Shown: positions 9,238 to 18,473 of the stretch, one piece after another
Numbering within the stretch: position 1 is the first letter of the stretch
Layout: the number at the start of each line of letters is the position of its first letter
Assembly: GCA_947501635.1 (NCBI GenBank)
Contig: CANMWT010000009.1
Location: forward strand, 62,001-126,000
DNA: 64,000 bases
Reading direction: 5' to 3'
Source of the DNA: an uncultured Roseobacter sp.
GTDB taxonomy: Bacteria > Pseudomonadota > Alphaproteobacteria > Rhodobacterales > Rhodobacteraceae
Notes under the pieces: model-generated
What the model was told of the DNA's origin: nothing
Seen by the model: only the letters and a program-made list of their open reading frames with translations
The model's database searches: none
Translations under genes and position numbers: made by a program

Positions 9238-9312
9238 ATCGAGAGAACAGCTCGTCCGGACGCATTCGGGCGGGCACATGCATAACGAAATCAACAGTCT
9301 GGGAGGACACCA

Positions 9313-11034
9313 ATGAAATATTCCCTTAAATCAACCACGGCCATGGGCGCGATGATCGCCTGTATGGCCCTGCCGGCCTGGGCCGACATGGAAGCCGCGA
9401 GGGCATTTCTTGACAATGAAATCGGCGGCCTGTCGGTGCTTGACCGTGCCGCACAGGAAGCTGAGATGCAGTTCTTTGTCGATGCCGCAGCTCCGTTCCA
9501 GGGTATGGAAATCAAGGTCGTTTCCGAGACCATCACGACCCATGAATACGAAAGCCAGGTGCTTGCTCCGGCCTTTACAGCCATCACCGGCATCAAGGTC
9601 ACTCACGACCTGATTGGCGAAGGTGACGTGGTTGAAAAGCTGCAGACACAGATGCAGTCAGGCGAGAACATCTATGACGCCTATGTCAACGACAGCGACC
9701 TGATCGGCACGCACTGGCGTTACCAGCAGGTGCGCAACCTCAGCGACTGGATGGCGGGCGAAGGTGCGGATGTCACGCTGCCGACGCTGGATGTCGACGA
9801 CTTTATCGGCACATCCTTTACCACCGGTCCTGACGGCAAGCTCTACCAGTTGCCAACGCAACAATTCGCGAACCTCTACTGGTTCCGCTACGACTGGTTC
9901 AACGACGAAAAGAACAAAGCGGACTTCAAGGCAGCTTATGGCTATGATCTTGGCGTTCCGGTGAACTGGTCCGCCTACGAAGATATCGCCGAGTTCTTTA
10001 CAGGTCGTGACCTGAGCCATCTGGGTGTGGAAGGCGAAGTCTTTGGCAACATGGACTACGGCAAGAAAGACCCGAGCCTTGGCTGGCGTTACACCGACGC
10101 GTGGATGTCCATGGCTGGCATGGGCGACGTAGGTGAGCCAAACGGCCTGCCAGTCGATGAATGGGGTATCCGTGTGAATGAAAACTCACAGCCGACGGGT
10201 TCCTGTGTCGCTCGTGGTGGCGCCACCAACTCGCCAGCTGCCGTTTACGCGGTGACCAAGGCCATCGAATGGCTGCAAAAGTACTCGCCACCCGCGGCGG
10301 CAGGTATGACATTCGGTGAAGCCGGTCCTATTCCGGCGCAAGGCAACGTGGCCCAACAGATGTTCTGGTACACCGCCTTTACCGCTGCAACGGTAGAGCC
10401 AGGCCTGCCTGTGATGAACGAAGATGGCACGCCCAAGTGGCGCATGGCACCTTCACCGCACGGTGTATACTGGAAAGAAGGCCAGAAGATCGGCTATCAG
10501 GATGCCGGCAGCTGGACGCTGATGGAATCCACACCCGTGGACCGGGCAAAAGCTGCATGGCTTTATGCACAGTTCGTGGTGTCCAAAACTGTGGACCTGA
10601 AGAAATCCGACGTTGGCCTGACCTTCATCCGTGAATCCACGATCGATTCCGATCACTTCACGGAGCGCGCGGACAAGCTGGGCGGTCTGGTGGAATTCTA
10701 CCGTTCGCCGGCGCGTGTTCAGTGGTCGCCCACAGGCACAAACGTTCCGGACTATCCGAAACTGGCACAACTGTGGTGGCAGAACATCGGCGACGCAATG
10801 TCCGGTGCCAAAACGCCTCAGGAAGCACTTGATGCACTTTGTGCCGATCAGGAACGTGTTCTTGAGCGTCTGGAACGCGCAGGCGTTCAGGGCGATCTTG
10901 GCCCGGTCATGAATGAGGAAATGAGCGCCGAGCACTGGTTTGCCCAGCCGGGTGCGCCTTATCCCAAGCTTGAGAACGAAGACGAAGAGCCAATGACCGT
11001 CAGCTACGACGAGCTGATCAAATCCTGGCAGTAA
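9313..11034 (+). CDS. glpV: Glycerol ABC transporter solute-binding protein GlpV
   Basis: A 573-residue periplasmic solute-binding protein of the extracellular family 1 (MalE-like) type, longer than most members. A Sec signal peptide ([24 protein letters not shown], two pieces either side of the hydrophobic core) is predicted to be cleaved before [10 protein letters not shown]. Typical binding-protein sequences follow ([31 protein letters not shown]). It is the last transporter gene before an intercistronic hairpin and glpK. A GGGAGG ribosome site precedes the ATG. It should deliver glycerol to GlpPQ-ST. The substrate is inferred from context; the SBP family is clear from length, signal and organisation. 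Confidence 0.88.
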   Translation: MKYSLKSTTAMGAMIACMALPAWADMEAARAFLDNEIGGLSVLDRAAQEAEMQFFVDAAAPFQGMEIKVVSETITTHEYESQVLAPAFTAITGIKVTHDLIGEGDVVEKLQTQMQSGENIYDAYVNDSDLIGTHWRYQQVRNLSDWMAGEGADVTLPTLDVDDFIGTSFTTGPDGKLYQLPTQQFANLYWFRYDWFNDEKNKADFKAAYGYDLGVPVNWSAYEDIAEFFTGRDLSHLGVEGEVFGNMDYGKKDPSLGWRYTDAWMSMAGMGDVGEPNGLPVDEWGIRVNENSQPTGSCVARGGATNSPAAVYAVTKAIEWLQKYSPPAAAGMTFGEAGPIPAQGNVAQQMFWYTAFTAATVEPGLPVMNEDGTPKWRMAPSPHGVYWKEGQKIGYQDAGSWTLMESTPVDRAKAAWLYAQFVVSKTVDLKKSDVGLTFIRESTIDSDHFTERADKLGGLVEFYRSPARVQWSPTGTNVPDYPKLAQLWWQNIGDAMSGAKTPQEALDALCADQERVLERLERAGVQGDLGPVMNEEMSAEHWFAQPGAPYPKLENEDEEPMTVSYDELIKSWQ

Positions 11035-11049
11035 GTCTTTAACACCGAT

Positions 11050-11076
11050 CCGGGGCGCACATTTTGTGCGCCCCGG
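11050..11076 (+). terminator. Strong hairpin between glpV and glpK
   Basis: CCGGGGCGCACA and TGTGCGCCCCGG form a perfect 12-base-pair stem with a TTT loop, starting 16 bases after the glpV stop. No T tract follows, so it may act as a 3' stabiliser or partial terminator that sets transporter and kinase levels apart, rather than a full terminator. Confidence 0.7.
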
Positions 11077-11125
11077 TCCTACTGTGGTAAGCCACGCTAC
11101 CAATTCTCGAAACCGAGAGACGCAT

Positions 11126-12613
11126 ATGACGTATATTCTTGCCATCGATCAGGGCACCACTTCTTCTCGCGCCATTCTTTTCGACAGCGACATGCAGGTC
11201 AAAGCCAGCGCGCAGGAAGAGTTCGAACAGCACTTTCCAGACAGCGGTTGGGTTGAACATGATCCGGCAGATCTATGGGCGACGACAGCAGCGACATGTC
11301 GTGCGGCGATTGAAAAGGCCGGGCTGGGCCCCGATGACATAGCGGCGATAGGGATTACCAACCAGCGCGAAACAACGCTGGTCTGGGATGCCAAGACCGG
11401 TCAGCCAATTTATAAGGCCATTGTCTGGCAGGACAGGCGCACCGCCGACTATTGTCGCGAACTGCGCGAAGCAGGCCACGCCGAGATGATTACCAACCGG
11501 ACAGGACTGCTGGCCGATCCCTATTTCTCAGGCACCAAACTGAAATGGATACTCGACCACGTCGAAGGCGCGCGCGCGCGGGCTGCAAAAGGCGAACTGC
11601 TGTTCGGCACAGTGGATAGTTATCTGATCTGGAAACTGACGGGTGGCGCGTCGCATGTGACGGACGCAACGAATGCCGCGCGCACCATGCTTTATGACAT
11701 CCACAAAGGGCGCTGGTCGACGACGATCTGTGACCTCTTCGGCGTGCCAATGGAAATGCTGCCACAGGTCAAGGACTGTGCGGCTGACTTTGGGATGACG
11801 CGACCCGATCTATTTGGAAAACCGCTGCCGATTTTGGGGGTTGCCGGTGACCAGCAGGCCGCCACCATTGGGCAGGCTTGCTTTGAGCCGGGCATGCTCA
11901 AGTCCACCTATGGAACAGGGTGTTTTGCGCTTCTCAATACCGGAGACGCGCCTGTTGCCTCAAAAAATCGGCTGTTGACCACCATCGCGTATCAGTTCGA
12001 CGGCAAACCAACCTATGCACTGGAAGGGTCTATCTTCGTCGCCGGCGCCGTCGTTCAGTGGCTGCGCGATGGTTTGCAGATTATCCGGCACGCCGCTGAA
12101 ACCCAATCTCTGGCAGAAACCGCTGACGACAGCCAGCAGGTTATCATCGTGCCCGCCTTCACGGGTCTGGGCGCGCCCTACTGGAACGCGGAATGCCGCG
12201 GCGCGGTATTTGGTCTGACGCGCGGGTCCGGTCCTGCGGAGTTCGTGCGCGCGGCGCTGGAAAGCGTGGGGTTCCAGACCCGTGATCTGATGGAGGCGAT
12301 GCACGCGGACTGGCAGGATAGCGGCGCTCAGCCAACGCTGCGGGTTGACGGCGGGATGAGCGCAAACGACCGTGCCATGCAATTCCTGTCCGACATTCTG
12401 AACGCGCCGGTTGACCGGCCTGCAGTACTTGAAACGACTGCGCTTGGTGCGGCTTGGCTGGCAGGGCAACGCGCGGGTCTCTACCCGGACATGGCCGGAT
12501 TTGCCGACGCTTGGGCAGTGGAGCGGACGTTTCAGCCAGACATGAGCGATGATCTGCGTGATAAAAAGTATGCCGCGTGGCAACGCGCAGTGCAGGCGAC
12601 CATGAGCGTTTGA
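11126..12613 (+). CDS. glpK: Glycerol kinase
   Basis: A 495-residue FGGY-family kinase converting glycerol and ATP to sn-glycerol-3-phosphate. Visible motifs are the phosphate-1 loop [47 protein letters not shown] and [17 protein letters not shown]. The start at 11126 was chosen over an in-frame ATG 60 bases upstream because the kinase fold begins at once ([10 protein letters not shown]) and GAGAGA precedes it. It completes the pathway: GlpSTPQV imports glycerol, GlpK phosphorylates it, GlpD oxidises it. The next gene begins one base after its stop. Confidence 0.97.
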   Translation: MTYILAIDQGTTSSRAILFDSDMQVKASAQEEFEQHFPDSGWVEHDPADLWATTAATCRAAIEKAGLGPDDIAAIGITNQRETTLVWDAKTGQPIYKAIVWQDRRTADYCRELREAGHAEMITNRTGLLADPYFSGTKLKWILDHVEGARARAAKGELLFGTVDSYLIWKLTGGASHVTDATNAARTMLYDIHKGRWSTTICDLFGVPMEMLPQVKDCAADFGMTRPDLFGKPLPILGVAGDQQAATIGQACFEPGMLKSTYGTGCFALLNTGDAPVASKNRLLTTIAYQFDGKPTYALEGSIFVAGAVVQWLRDGLQIIRHAAETQSLAETADDSQQVIIVPAFTGLGAPYWNAECRGAVFGLTRGSGPAEFVRAALESVGFQTRDLMEAMHADWQDSGAQPTLRVDGGMSANDRAMQFLSDILNAPVDRPAVLETTALGAAWLAGQRAGLYPDMAGFADAWAVERTFQPDMSDDLRDKKYAAWQRAVQATMSV

Positions 12614-12614
12614 C

Positions 12615-13760
12615 GTGACCCCCTTTAGCTTTATCAGCGCCGGTCAGATCATCTTTGGCCGTGGCGCATCACAGGAAGCGGTAAAGTCGATCCGCCCCTT
12701 TGGACAGCGCGTCTTACTGATCCGGGGATCCTCGGTGCAATGGGCCGATACGCTCACAGCAGAACTGCAAGCCGCGGGCTGCGAAGTTACCACTTTCATC
12801 GGCCATGGTGAGCCGGATGTTGCGACCGTAACACGCGCATTGGATTCCGGTCGTGCTGCGTCCGTAGATGTCGTCGTCGCCATCGGTGGAGGCGCGGTGG
12901 TTGACCTGGGCAAGGCGGCGGCAGCATTGCTGCCCGGCGCGACGGATATTCTGGATCATCTCGAGGGCGTGGGCCCGGCTGCACCGCTTGTCCTGCACCC
13001 CCTGCCCTTTGTCGCCATACCCACAACTTCGGGCACCGGCGCAGAAGTGACCAAGAACGCGGTGATATCGGTCCCTGAAGCCGGCCGGAAAGTGTCGCTC
13101 CGTGATGCGCGGATGGTGCCGGATGTGGCCCTGGTGGACCCTGCCCTTACAGACAACTGCCCAAAAGGCGTCACTCTCTCAAGCGGCTTCGACGCGATCA
13201 CGCAGTTGGTAGAACCCTACCTGTCCAGCAAGGCCAATCCCCTGACCGACGCGTTGGTACGCGCAGCACTTCCCAAAGGTCTGGAGGCGTTAAGCCGTCT
13301 CGCCGAAAGCGAAGAAAAAGAAGCGCGCGATGCGATGTCCTTCGCGAGCCTGATGGGCGGCTTGGCCTTGGCAAATGCCGGGCTCGGGGCCGTGCACGGG
13401 CTGGCTGGTGTTGTGGGCGGACGTTTTGCGGCCCCACATGGGGTGATCTGCGCTCGGCTACTGGGCCCAGTTCTGACTGAAAACAGACTGGCTCTTCAGT
13501 CCAGCGGCGCGGATATTTCCCGCTTTGACGAAATTGCACATTTGATCGCCAGCGCGTTTGATCTGCCGCCACAAGACTGTTTTGACAGCTTGGGGGGGCT
13601 GCTTGACCGCCTTGGCGTGCCGCGCCTGTCCGAGTGGATCAACTCGGACGCAGACCTTTACTCCGTCTGTGTCGAGGCGGCGGGCGCATCCTCAATGAAA
13701 GCGAACCCCTGCACTTTGGCACCCGCACGCCTGCACCAGATACTGCAGGCTGGCCTCTAA
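12615..13760 (+). CDS. Iron-type (group III) alcohol dehydrogenase
   Basis: A 381-residue member of the iron-containing alcohol dehydrogenase family. The N-terminal half binds NAD(P) (VVAIGGGAVVDLGKAAAAL, IPTTSGTGAEVTKNAV). The C-terminal helical domain carries the likely metal ligands: Asp in SSGFDAITQLVEPY and His residues in GLGAVHGLAGVVGG and APHGVICA. The GTG start at 12615 lies one base after the glpK stop, so it is almost certainly co-transcribed with glpK. It may oxidise or reduce a glycerol-related alcohol (glycerol, dihydroxyacetone, propanediol) or another short alcohol; maleylacetate-reductase-like activity is an alternative. Family certain, substrate unknown. Confidence 0.88.
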   Translation: MTPFSFISAGQIIFGRGASQEAVKSIRPFGQRVLLIRGSSVQWADTLTAELQAAGCEVTTFIGHGEPDVATVTRALDSGRAASVDVVVAIGGGAVVDLGKAAAALLPGATDILDHLEGVGPAAPLVLHPLPFVAIPTTSGTGAEVTKNAVISVPEAGRKVSLRDARMVPDVALVDPALTDNCPKGVTLSSGFDAITQLVEPYLSSKANPLTDALVRAALPKGLEALSRLAESEEKEARDAMSFASLMGGLALANAGLGAVHGLAGVVGGRFAAPHGVICARLLGPVLTENRLALQSSGADISRFDEIAHLIASAFDLPPQDCFDSLGGLLDRLGVPRLSEWINSDADLYSVCVEAAGASSMKANPCTLAPARLHQILQAGL

Positions 13761-14013
13761 TCTGCCCGGAGAGCCTGTCGATCATAGCCCGCGGGCGATC
13801 TTACGTTCGGCATTGTCGCGCGCGTACCTGCAGAACCAGCACGCCGTAGCAAGCAAGGTTCCAGTTTGAGCGGCAGACTGTCGCAGCACAGCCTTTGTTG
13901 TGAGCCACTACACATCAAAGTGTAGAAATTTTTGCAAAACACCCATAAGCTGTCTGCTTGTTGCCACTTTCTGCTCGTATGATTCCTTGTTTTGTTTTTT
14001 AAGAGGTTAAACA

Positions 14014-14682
14014 ATGCTGCCCCGTAGACACTTTATTCAATCCGCAACTGCGCTTTTTTCTGCTGCCGCCCTTAACGTACCCCTCAGTGGTCGCGCCATG
14101 GCCGCATCGGGAAACTGGGCGACCTGGGACGCGCGGGTCACACCCGCCAACTACAACCCCTCATCTTCCAATCCATGGGGGCTTCACCCACGGTTTTTGC
14201 CGACGCTGGTCGAGGCGAATTCAGGGCTCAAGCCGGGGGACATCCACGTGGATGCTGTCGCGCGGTACCTCTATCATGTCCGCGATGACGGAACCGCCAT
14301 GCGCTACGGCGTCGCGATTGCTCGCGGCAACCTTTATGAGCCCGGCGTCTACACGATCAGACGCAAGGCCAAATGGCCAAAATGGACGCCAACCAAAGAG
14401 ATGATCGAGCGCGATCCCGGGACCTACCAGCAACATGCCGACGGTATGCCAGGTGGCCCGCAGAACCCGTTGGGCGCGCGTGCACTGTACCTTTTTGAAG
14501 GTGGGCGCGACACCTATCTGCGCATTCATGGCACACCGTCGCCACGCTCCATCGGCAGTCGCGCAAGTTCTGGCTGTGTCCGTATGGTAATGGCGCATGT
14601 GATCGACCTCTATAAAGAAGTCCGCCTGTCATCGACTGCGCACCTGTATCCAGCAGAAACCGTGCTCGCGGCTTCAAGCTGA
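14014..14682 (+). CDS. YkuD-type L,D-transpeptidase
   Basis: A 222-residue periplasmic L,D-transpeptidase catalysing 3-3 crosslinks in peptidoglycan or attachment of proteins to it. The N-terminus MLPRRHFIQSATALFSAAAL has a twin-arginine-like signal (RRHFI). The YkuD catalytic motif is at about residues 171-191: IHGTP, then SRASSGCVRM with the nucleophilic Cys followed by Arg. Regions YGVAIARGNLYEPGVYTI and QNPLGARALYLF are also typical of the fold. It stands alone, 254 bases after the alcohol dehydrogenase and convergent with the small lipoprotein gene. Confidence 0.92.
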   Translation: MLPRRHFIQSATALFSAAALNVPLSGRAMAASGNWATWDARVTPANYNPSSSNPWGLHPRFLPTLVEANSGLKPGDIHVDAVARYLYHVRDDGTAMRYGVAIARGNLYEPGVYTIRRKAKWPKWTPTKEMIERDPGTYQQHADGMPGGPQNPLGARALYLFEGGRDTYLRIHGTPSPRSIGSRASSGCVRMVMAHVIDLYKEVRLSSTAHLYPAETVLAASS

Positions 14683-14692
14683 TACTACATCG

Positions 14693-14953
14693 TCAACTCT
14701 GAGCGCGCGCGCAGATTGGGTTGCCAGCGGCCGTGCGCAGAGGAAGCTCCGTTGTTTCGACGGGGCCTCTATGCGTGTACCAGTAGCACCCATCGCTGTC
14801 CCGCAGGCGCGCTGTCGACAAGTCCTGATTAGGTCCGGCAAGAGCCGCGACATTCTCTGGCAAGTTTCCTGCGGACGGCGAACCGGTCCCACTGGTTGTG
14901 CACCCGCCAACCGCTGCGGCAAGGACTATTGGAAGGTAGTGTTTCAGTCTCAT
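14693..14953 (-). CDS. Small predicted lipoprotein
   Basis: An 86-residue protein beginning MRLKHYLPIVLAAAVGGCTTSG, with a lipobox (VGGC) cleaved before Cys18 by signal peptidase II, so it is likely a membrane-anchored periplasmic lipoprotein. The mature part is Ser/Gly-rich at first and then contains DSDGCYWYTHRGPVETTELPL, a short Cys/Trp/Tyr segment that I do not recognise. The start at 14953 was chosen over 14968 because AAAAGGG sits five bases before it. Convergent with the transpeptidase gene. Function unknown. Confidence 0.7.
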   Translation of the reverse strand: MRLKHYLPIVLAAAVGGCTTSGTGSPSAGNLPENVAALAGPNQDLSTARLRDSDGCYWYTHRGPVETTELPLRTAAGNPICARAQS

Positions 14954-15238
14954 AACGCCCTTTTCCATAACAACTAATCATACTCTAGGTTTTTTCCGTA
15001 CAAATTAAAGGGGTCGGGTTGCGATGTCGATCTGCACAGGTGATCCCCTATGATCAGCAATGACCGCGCGTGCTTTTATGGCGGAACGCACCATACCTCA
15101 AAGCAGGCAAACATTCGGTTTGTTCAAATGGACTATGATAAGATGACGGATTAGGGTGATATGGCGCGACAGGGAACATCTGGCAGTTTTCAGCCCTGCT
15201 GCACGAATTATCAGTCTGGTGCCAACAGGGAGGCCGCA

Positions 15239-16315
15239 TTGAAAGCAGCGTCGCGCGAAATCCTCGAACGTTTTTTGCCATTTGCGACAATAGCCGTTGT
15301 CTTTCTGTTGGGATTGTTAACGCTTGCGCCTTTCGTGCCAGCCTTGTTGTGGTCCGTCTTCATGGCTGTGGCGCTCTACCCGCTTCATCAGGAACTGACG
15401 CGGAGACTGGGTGGCAAGCGCGGAATTGCCACCACAGTTGCGGTAATTGGCCTGCTGGCGGTTGTAATGTTTCCGATGCTCTTGCTGCTGCGGTCCGTGA
15501 TCGCAATTTTACCGGAACTGGCCGTTGCGCTTTTGCAAGAAGGTAAACTCAGCCAGTTCGGGCTCGAACTGCCGATGAACACCCCGCCCACATGGCAGGC
15601 GATCTGGACCGGTCTGCGGGATGACGTGGAAGGCATTCGGGACTTGATCGGGGATGAGATGCGCACCGTTTTGTCCTCTGTCGTGCTTGAAGGGCGTTTG
15701 ATCGGGCAGTTCGTTCTGGAGTTTCTGCTTGGTCTGATAATCGCAGCCATCCTGTTGCAAAATTCAGATACCCTCAAGAACACCGCCACACAGGCATTCC
15801 GCAAGCTTGGTGGTGACAAGGGGCTGCTTCTGGGCGAGCAGTCCGTGCTGACCATTCGCTACACTGTCATGGGCATATTGGGCTCGGCTGCGGTTCAGAC
15901 TGCTGTGGCAGCCTTTGCATATTGGGTCGTTGGTGCCGCCCACTGGCCACTTCTGGCGTTTGTCACCTTCTTTCTGGGCATGCTTCAGGTTGGCCCAATC
16001 CTGATATGGGGCCCTCTGGCGGTTTGGTTGTTTTGGGATGACCAGACGGGGATGGCGCTGTTTTTGGTGATATGGGGGCTGATCGTTGTGGGACTGTCCG
16101 ACAATCTGGTCAAGGCGGTCGTTGTGTCACGCGGGGCTAATCTGCCGCCAATACTGGTGTTTCTTGGCGCCGTGGGTGGCTTGCTGGTCTGGGGCGTTGT
16201 AGGCATTTTTCTGGGTCCTGTCATTCTGGCGCTCTGTCTGGAGCTTGTGTTGTGGTGGCTAGACGACGCGCAAGAGGCACCGCCACCGCAAGCACTTCAA
16301 AGCGAAAAGACCTGA
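15239..16315 (+). CDS. AI-2E family (PerM-like) transporter
   Basis: A 358-residue polytopic membrane protein of the AI-2E/PerM family, putative exporter or channel. About eight hydrophobic segments are visible, starting with ATIAVVFLLGLLTLAPFVPA and ending with LLVWGVVGIFLGPVILALCL. The hallmark LGMLQVGPILIWGPLAVWL region is present. I take the TTG at 15239 as start because GGGAGG lies six bases before it and the protein then begins just before the first helix. An in-frame ATG at 15161 would add 26 polar, Cys-containing residues and is an alternative. Substrate not deducible. Upstream of two small envelope-protein genes in the same direction. Confidence 0.85.
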   Translation: MKAASREILERFLPFATIAVVFLLGLLTLAPFVPALLWSVFMAVALYPLHQELTRRLGGKRGIATTVAVIGLLAVVMFPMLLLLRSVIAILPELAVALLQEGKLSQFGLELPMNTPPTWQAIWTGLRDDVEGIRDLIGDEMRTVLSSVVLEGRLIGQFVLEFLLGLIIAAILLQNSDTLKNTATQAFRKLGGDKGLLLGEQSVLTIRYTVMGILGSAAVQTAVAAFAYWVVGAAHWPLLAFVTFFLGMLQVGPILIWGPLAVWLFWDDQTGMALFLVIWGLIVVGLSDNLVKAVVVSRGANLPPILVFLGAVGGLLVWGVVGIFLGPVILALCLELVLWWLDDAQEAPPPQALQSEKT

Positions 16316-16356
16316 CAGGGGTGCCCTGTCCCTGCTTAAGAATGAAAGGAACAGCT

Positions 16357-16668
16357 ATGAGCGACACCGCCGGCACACCGGGACACGAAGATGTGGAACG
16401 ACATATCCGAACCATGCGCGATGACATCGCCACCCTGACGGATCTGCTGAAGGAAATTGGCAAGGCGCAGGGGCAGGAAAAGCGCGAAGCCGCACTCGCC
16501 GAAGCTGCGCAACTGCTTGAGAAGTCGCGCGCAGCCATCGATGACGGGCGCCTTAAAACACAAAAAGCCACCGCATCGATTGAAGACCATATCCGCAAAC
16601 AACCGGTACAATCAGCCCTGATCGCGCTTGGCGTCGGGCTTTTGTTCGGCATGATGACACGACGGTGA
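16357..16668 (+). CDS. DUF883/ElaB-like inner-membrane anchored protein
   Basis: A 103-residue protein with a long amphipathic helical region (DVERHIRTMRDDIATLTDLL to the Lys/Ala-rich helix), a conserved VEDHIRKQP-like stretch (IEDHIRKQPVQSALIALGVG) and a C-terminal transmembrane segment ending FGMMTRR. This layout matches DUF883 (ElaB/YgaM/YqjD) proteins, tail-anchored proteins some of which associate with ribosomes. The start at 16357 has AAAGGA six bases upstream; a longer frame starting at 16252 overlaps the preceding gene and is unlikely. Likely co-transcribed with the holin-like gene that follows by 8 bases. Confidence 0.8.
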   Translation: MSDTAGTPGHEDVERHIRTMRDDIATLTDLLKEIGKAQGQEKREAALAEAAQLLEKSRAAIDDGRLKTQKATASIEDHIRKQPVQSALIALGVGLLFGMMTRR

Positions 16669-16675
16669 GACCGAT

Positions 16676-17098
16676 ATGCTGGAAGATATCCTGAGCACAG
16701 TTTTACGCACGCAGTTTCGAGATGTCGGGCGCCGGACACGGGGTGCCCTGCTCGAGCTTGCAGGGCTTGGCATGATCGGTCTTGCGACGGTGTTTCTGTT
16801 TGCCGGCGTTTTCATCTGGTTGTCCAGCCGGATCGAACCGTGGCAAGCAGCGTTCATAATGGGCGGCGTTGCGCTGCTCGCAGCAGGAGCGCTTTTGCTC
16901 GTGGGCCGCTCGCTCATGCGTCGCAAAGAACCTGATCCCCACGAACAGGTAATGGCGACAATACAATCACTTGGACTGTTTTCCTCAACCGCGGCTGCAG
17001 GCACAGACAACAACGAAGACGGCCAAGAACCGGGGCCCGCAATGATCGCTTCGGCCCTGCTGGCAGGTTTGATGCTGGGACGTTCAATCATGCGCTAG
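16676..17098 (+). CDS. Phage holin superfamily III / YqjE-like membrane protein
   Basis: A 140-residue protein with two transmembrane helices (LAGLGMIGLATVFLFAGVFI and FIMGGVALLAAGALLLVG) and a basic cytoplasmic stretch, followed by a polar tail and a short hydrophobic C-terminus. This is the pattern of the YqjE/holin III group often encoded next to DUF883 (YqjD) genes, as here. The name reflects fold similarity only; it is not evidence of a prophage. Probably a stress-linked envelope protein. Confidence 0.75.
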   Translation: MLEDILSTVLRTQFRDVGRRTRGALLELAGLGMIGLATVFLFAGVFIWLSSRIEPWQAAFIMGGVALLAAGALLLVGRSLMRRKEPDPHEQVMATIQSLGLFSSTAAAGTDNNEDGQEPGPAMIASALLAGLMLGRSIMR

Positions 17099-17170
17099 GA
17101 CAAAGTGCACGCCTTTCATATCCAACTTGCCGCGCGAGCACCCGCGGCGAGATTACGCGCTGCCACGATT

Positions 17171-18469
17171 TCAGAACGCAACGCTCCGGGCGTCGTATTC
17201 TACCACCGCTTTTGTCGCGTGTTTTACCGCCTCACGGGTCAGCTCAAGATCGCCGGGCGTCAGGGCCAGAGACGGGTACAGCTTGCCCGGTGATTTGAAG
17301 ACACCCCGCGCCCGCAATTGCGCGTTCCAAATTTCGTTCAGCTTGGGATCGCGGTGTTTGGCACTGCGGTAATCCACCGGCTCTGCCGGCGTGAAAAAAA
17401 TGTCGAACAATGTCGGGTCGCCACATACCCGGTGCCCGATGCCCGCTTGCGTCAGTGCCTCGGATTGCATGTTCATCAACTGTTGGCCGATATCGCGCAG
17501 CCGGTCGTATTGTCCGGGGCGGCGGAGGATTTCCATCGTTTTCAGGCCAGCGGCCGCTGCGATCGGATTGCCCGACAATGTACCCAGCTGCATGAGCCAG
17601 TTTTCAGCCCCTACGGCATCCTTGTCAAAGTGCGACATGATCTCAGCCGACGCGCCGAGCGCTGCCAACGGGAAGCCGCCCCCGATGATCTTGCCCAGTG
17701 TCACGATATCAGGCGTTACACCATAGCGTTCCTGCGCACCGCCATATGCCAGACGAAAGCCTGTGACGATCTCATCAAACACCAGCAGAACGCTGTGTTT
17801 ATCGCATAGATCACGTAGCCCTTGCAGAAATCCCGGACGCGGGGGCACGATGCGCTGCAGCGGCTCCACGATAAGCGCGGCAACATCCCCATGCTCGGCC
17901 AGAAGCGACGCCACAGCATCCAGATCATTGAACGGAGCGATGAGCATTTCATCCGCCACCCCTTGCGGGATGCCAGCACTGTCAGGCACTGGCGTTGGAA
18001 AGTTGACTTCTCGGGCCGGGGCAAGGCTCATCTGTGCCTCGGCACTCATACCGTGATAGCCGCCCTCAAACTTGAGTATTTTCGATTTGCCCGTGAATGC
18101 CCGCGCAAGCCGCAGCGCATACATATCCGCTTCGCCTCCCGAGGTTACAAACCGAACCTGCTCGCAACAGGGCACCGCGTCGACGATGGCCTCCGCCAGT
18201 TCGATACCGCGCGCGTTGTTGGCAAAAAAGGTCATACCCTGGGGCAGTTGTTCCAGCACGGCCTCCATCACCTCCGGGTCGCCATGCCCCAAAAGCATCG
18301 GACCTGAGCCGATGAGATAGTCAACATACTCCTGTCCGTTCTCGTCCCAGACGCGACTGCCTGCGCCACGGGCGATCACGATGGAGGCGTCGAAGTTTCC
18401 GAAACCCGCAGCGGGCAAGACAGCGCGGGCGCGGTTGATCCATTCGGCTTGGGTGTGAATACGGTTCAT
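17171..18469 (-). CDS. Class III pyridoxal-phosphate aminotransferase (GSA-aminotransferase-like)
   Basis: A 432-residue fold-type I aminotransferase or aminomutase of class III. The substrate and cofactor region includes FVTSGGEADMYALRLARAFT, KFEGGYHG, the PLP-Asp region LLVFDEIVTGFRL and the Schiff-base lysine in VTLGKIIGGGFPLAALG. It resembles glutamate-1-semialdehyde aminomutase in architecture, but its position as the last gene of a catabolic operon argues for a catabolic role, for instance on an amino-acid-derived semialdehyde or oxo acid. It starts 4 bases after the enolase-superfamily gene upstream. Substrate unknown. Confidence 0.85.
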   Translation of the reverse strand: MNRIHTQAEWINRARAVLPAAGFGNFDASIVIARGAGSRVWDENGQEYVDYLIGSGPMLLGHGDPEVMEAVLEQLPQGMTFFANNARGIELAEAIVDAVPCCEQVRFVTSGGEADMYALRLARAFTGKSKILKFEGGYHGMSAEAQMSLAPAREVNFPTPVPDSAGIPQGVADEMLIAPFNDLDAVASLLAEHGDVAALIVEPLQRIVPPRPGFLQGLRDLCDKHSVLLVFDEIVTGFRLAYGGAQERYGVTPDIVTLGKIIGGGFPLAALGASAEIMSHFDKDAVGAENWLMQLGTLSGNPIAAAAGLKTMEILRRPGQYDRLRDIGQQLMNMQSEALTQAGIGHRVCGDPTLFDIFFTPAEPVDYRSAKHRDPKLNEIWNAQLRARGVFKSPGKLYPSLALTPGDLELTREAVKHATKAVVEYDARSVAF

Positions 18470-18473
18470 TTTC

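Noticed and set aside
16676-17098. Phage holin name as evidence of a prophage
   Set aside because: The YqjE-like protein pairs with a DUF883 protein as in many non-phage loci; no other phage gene is near.
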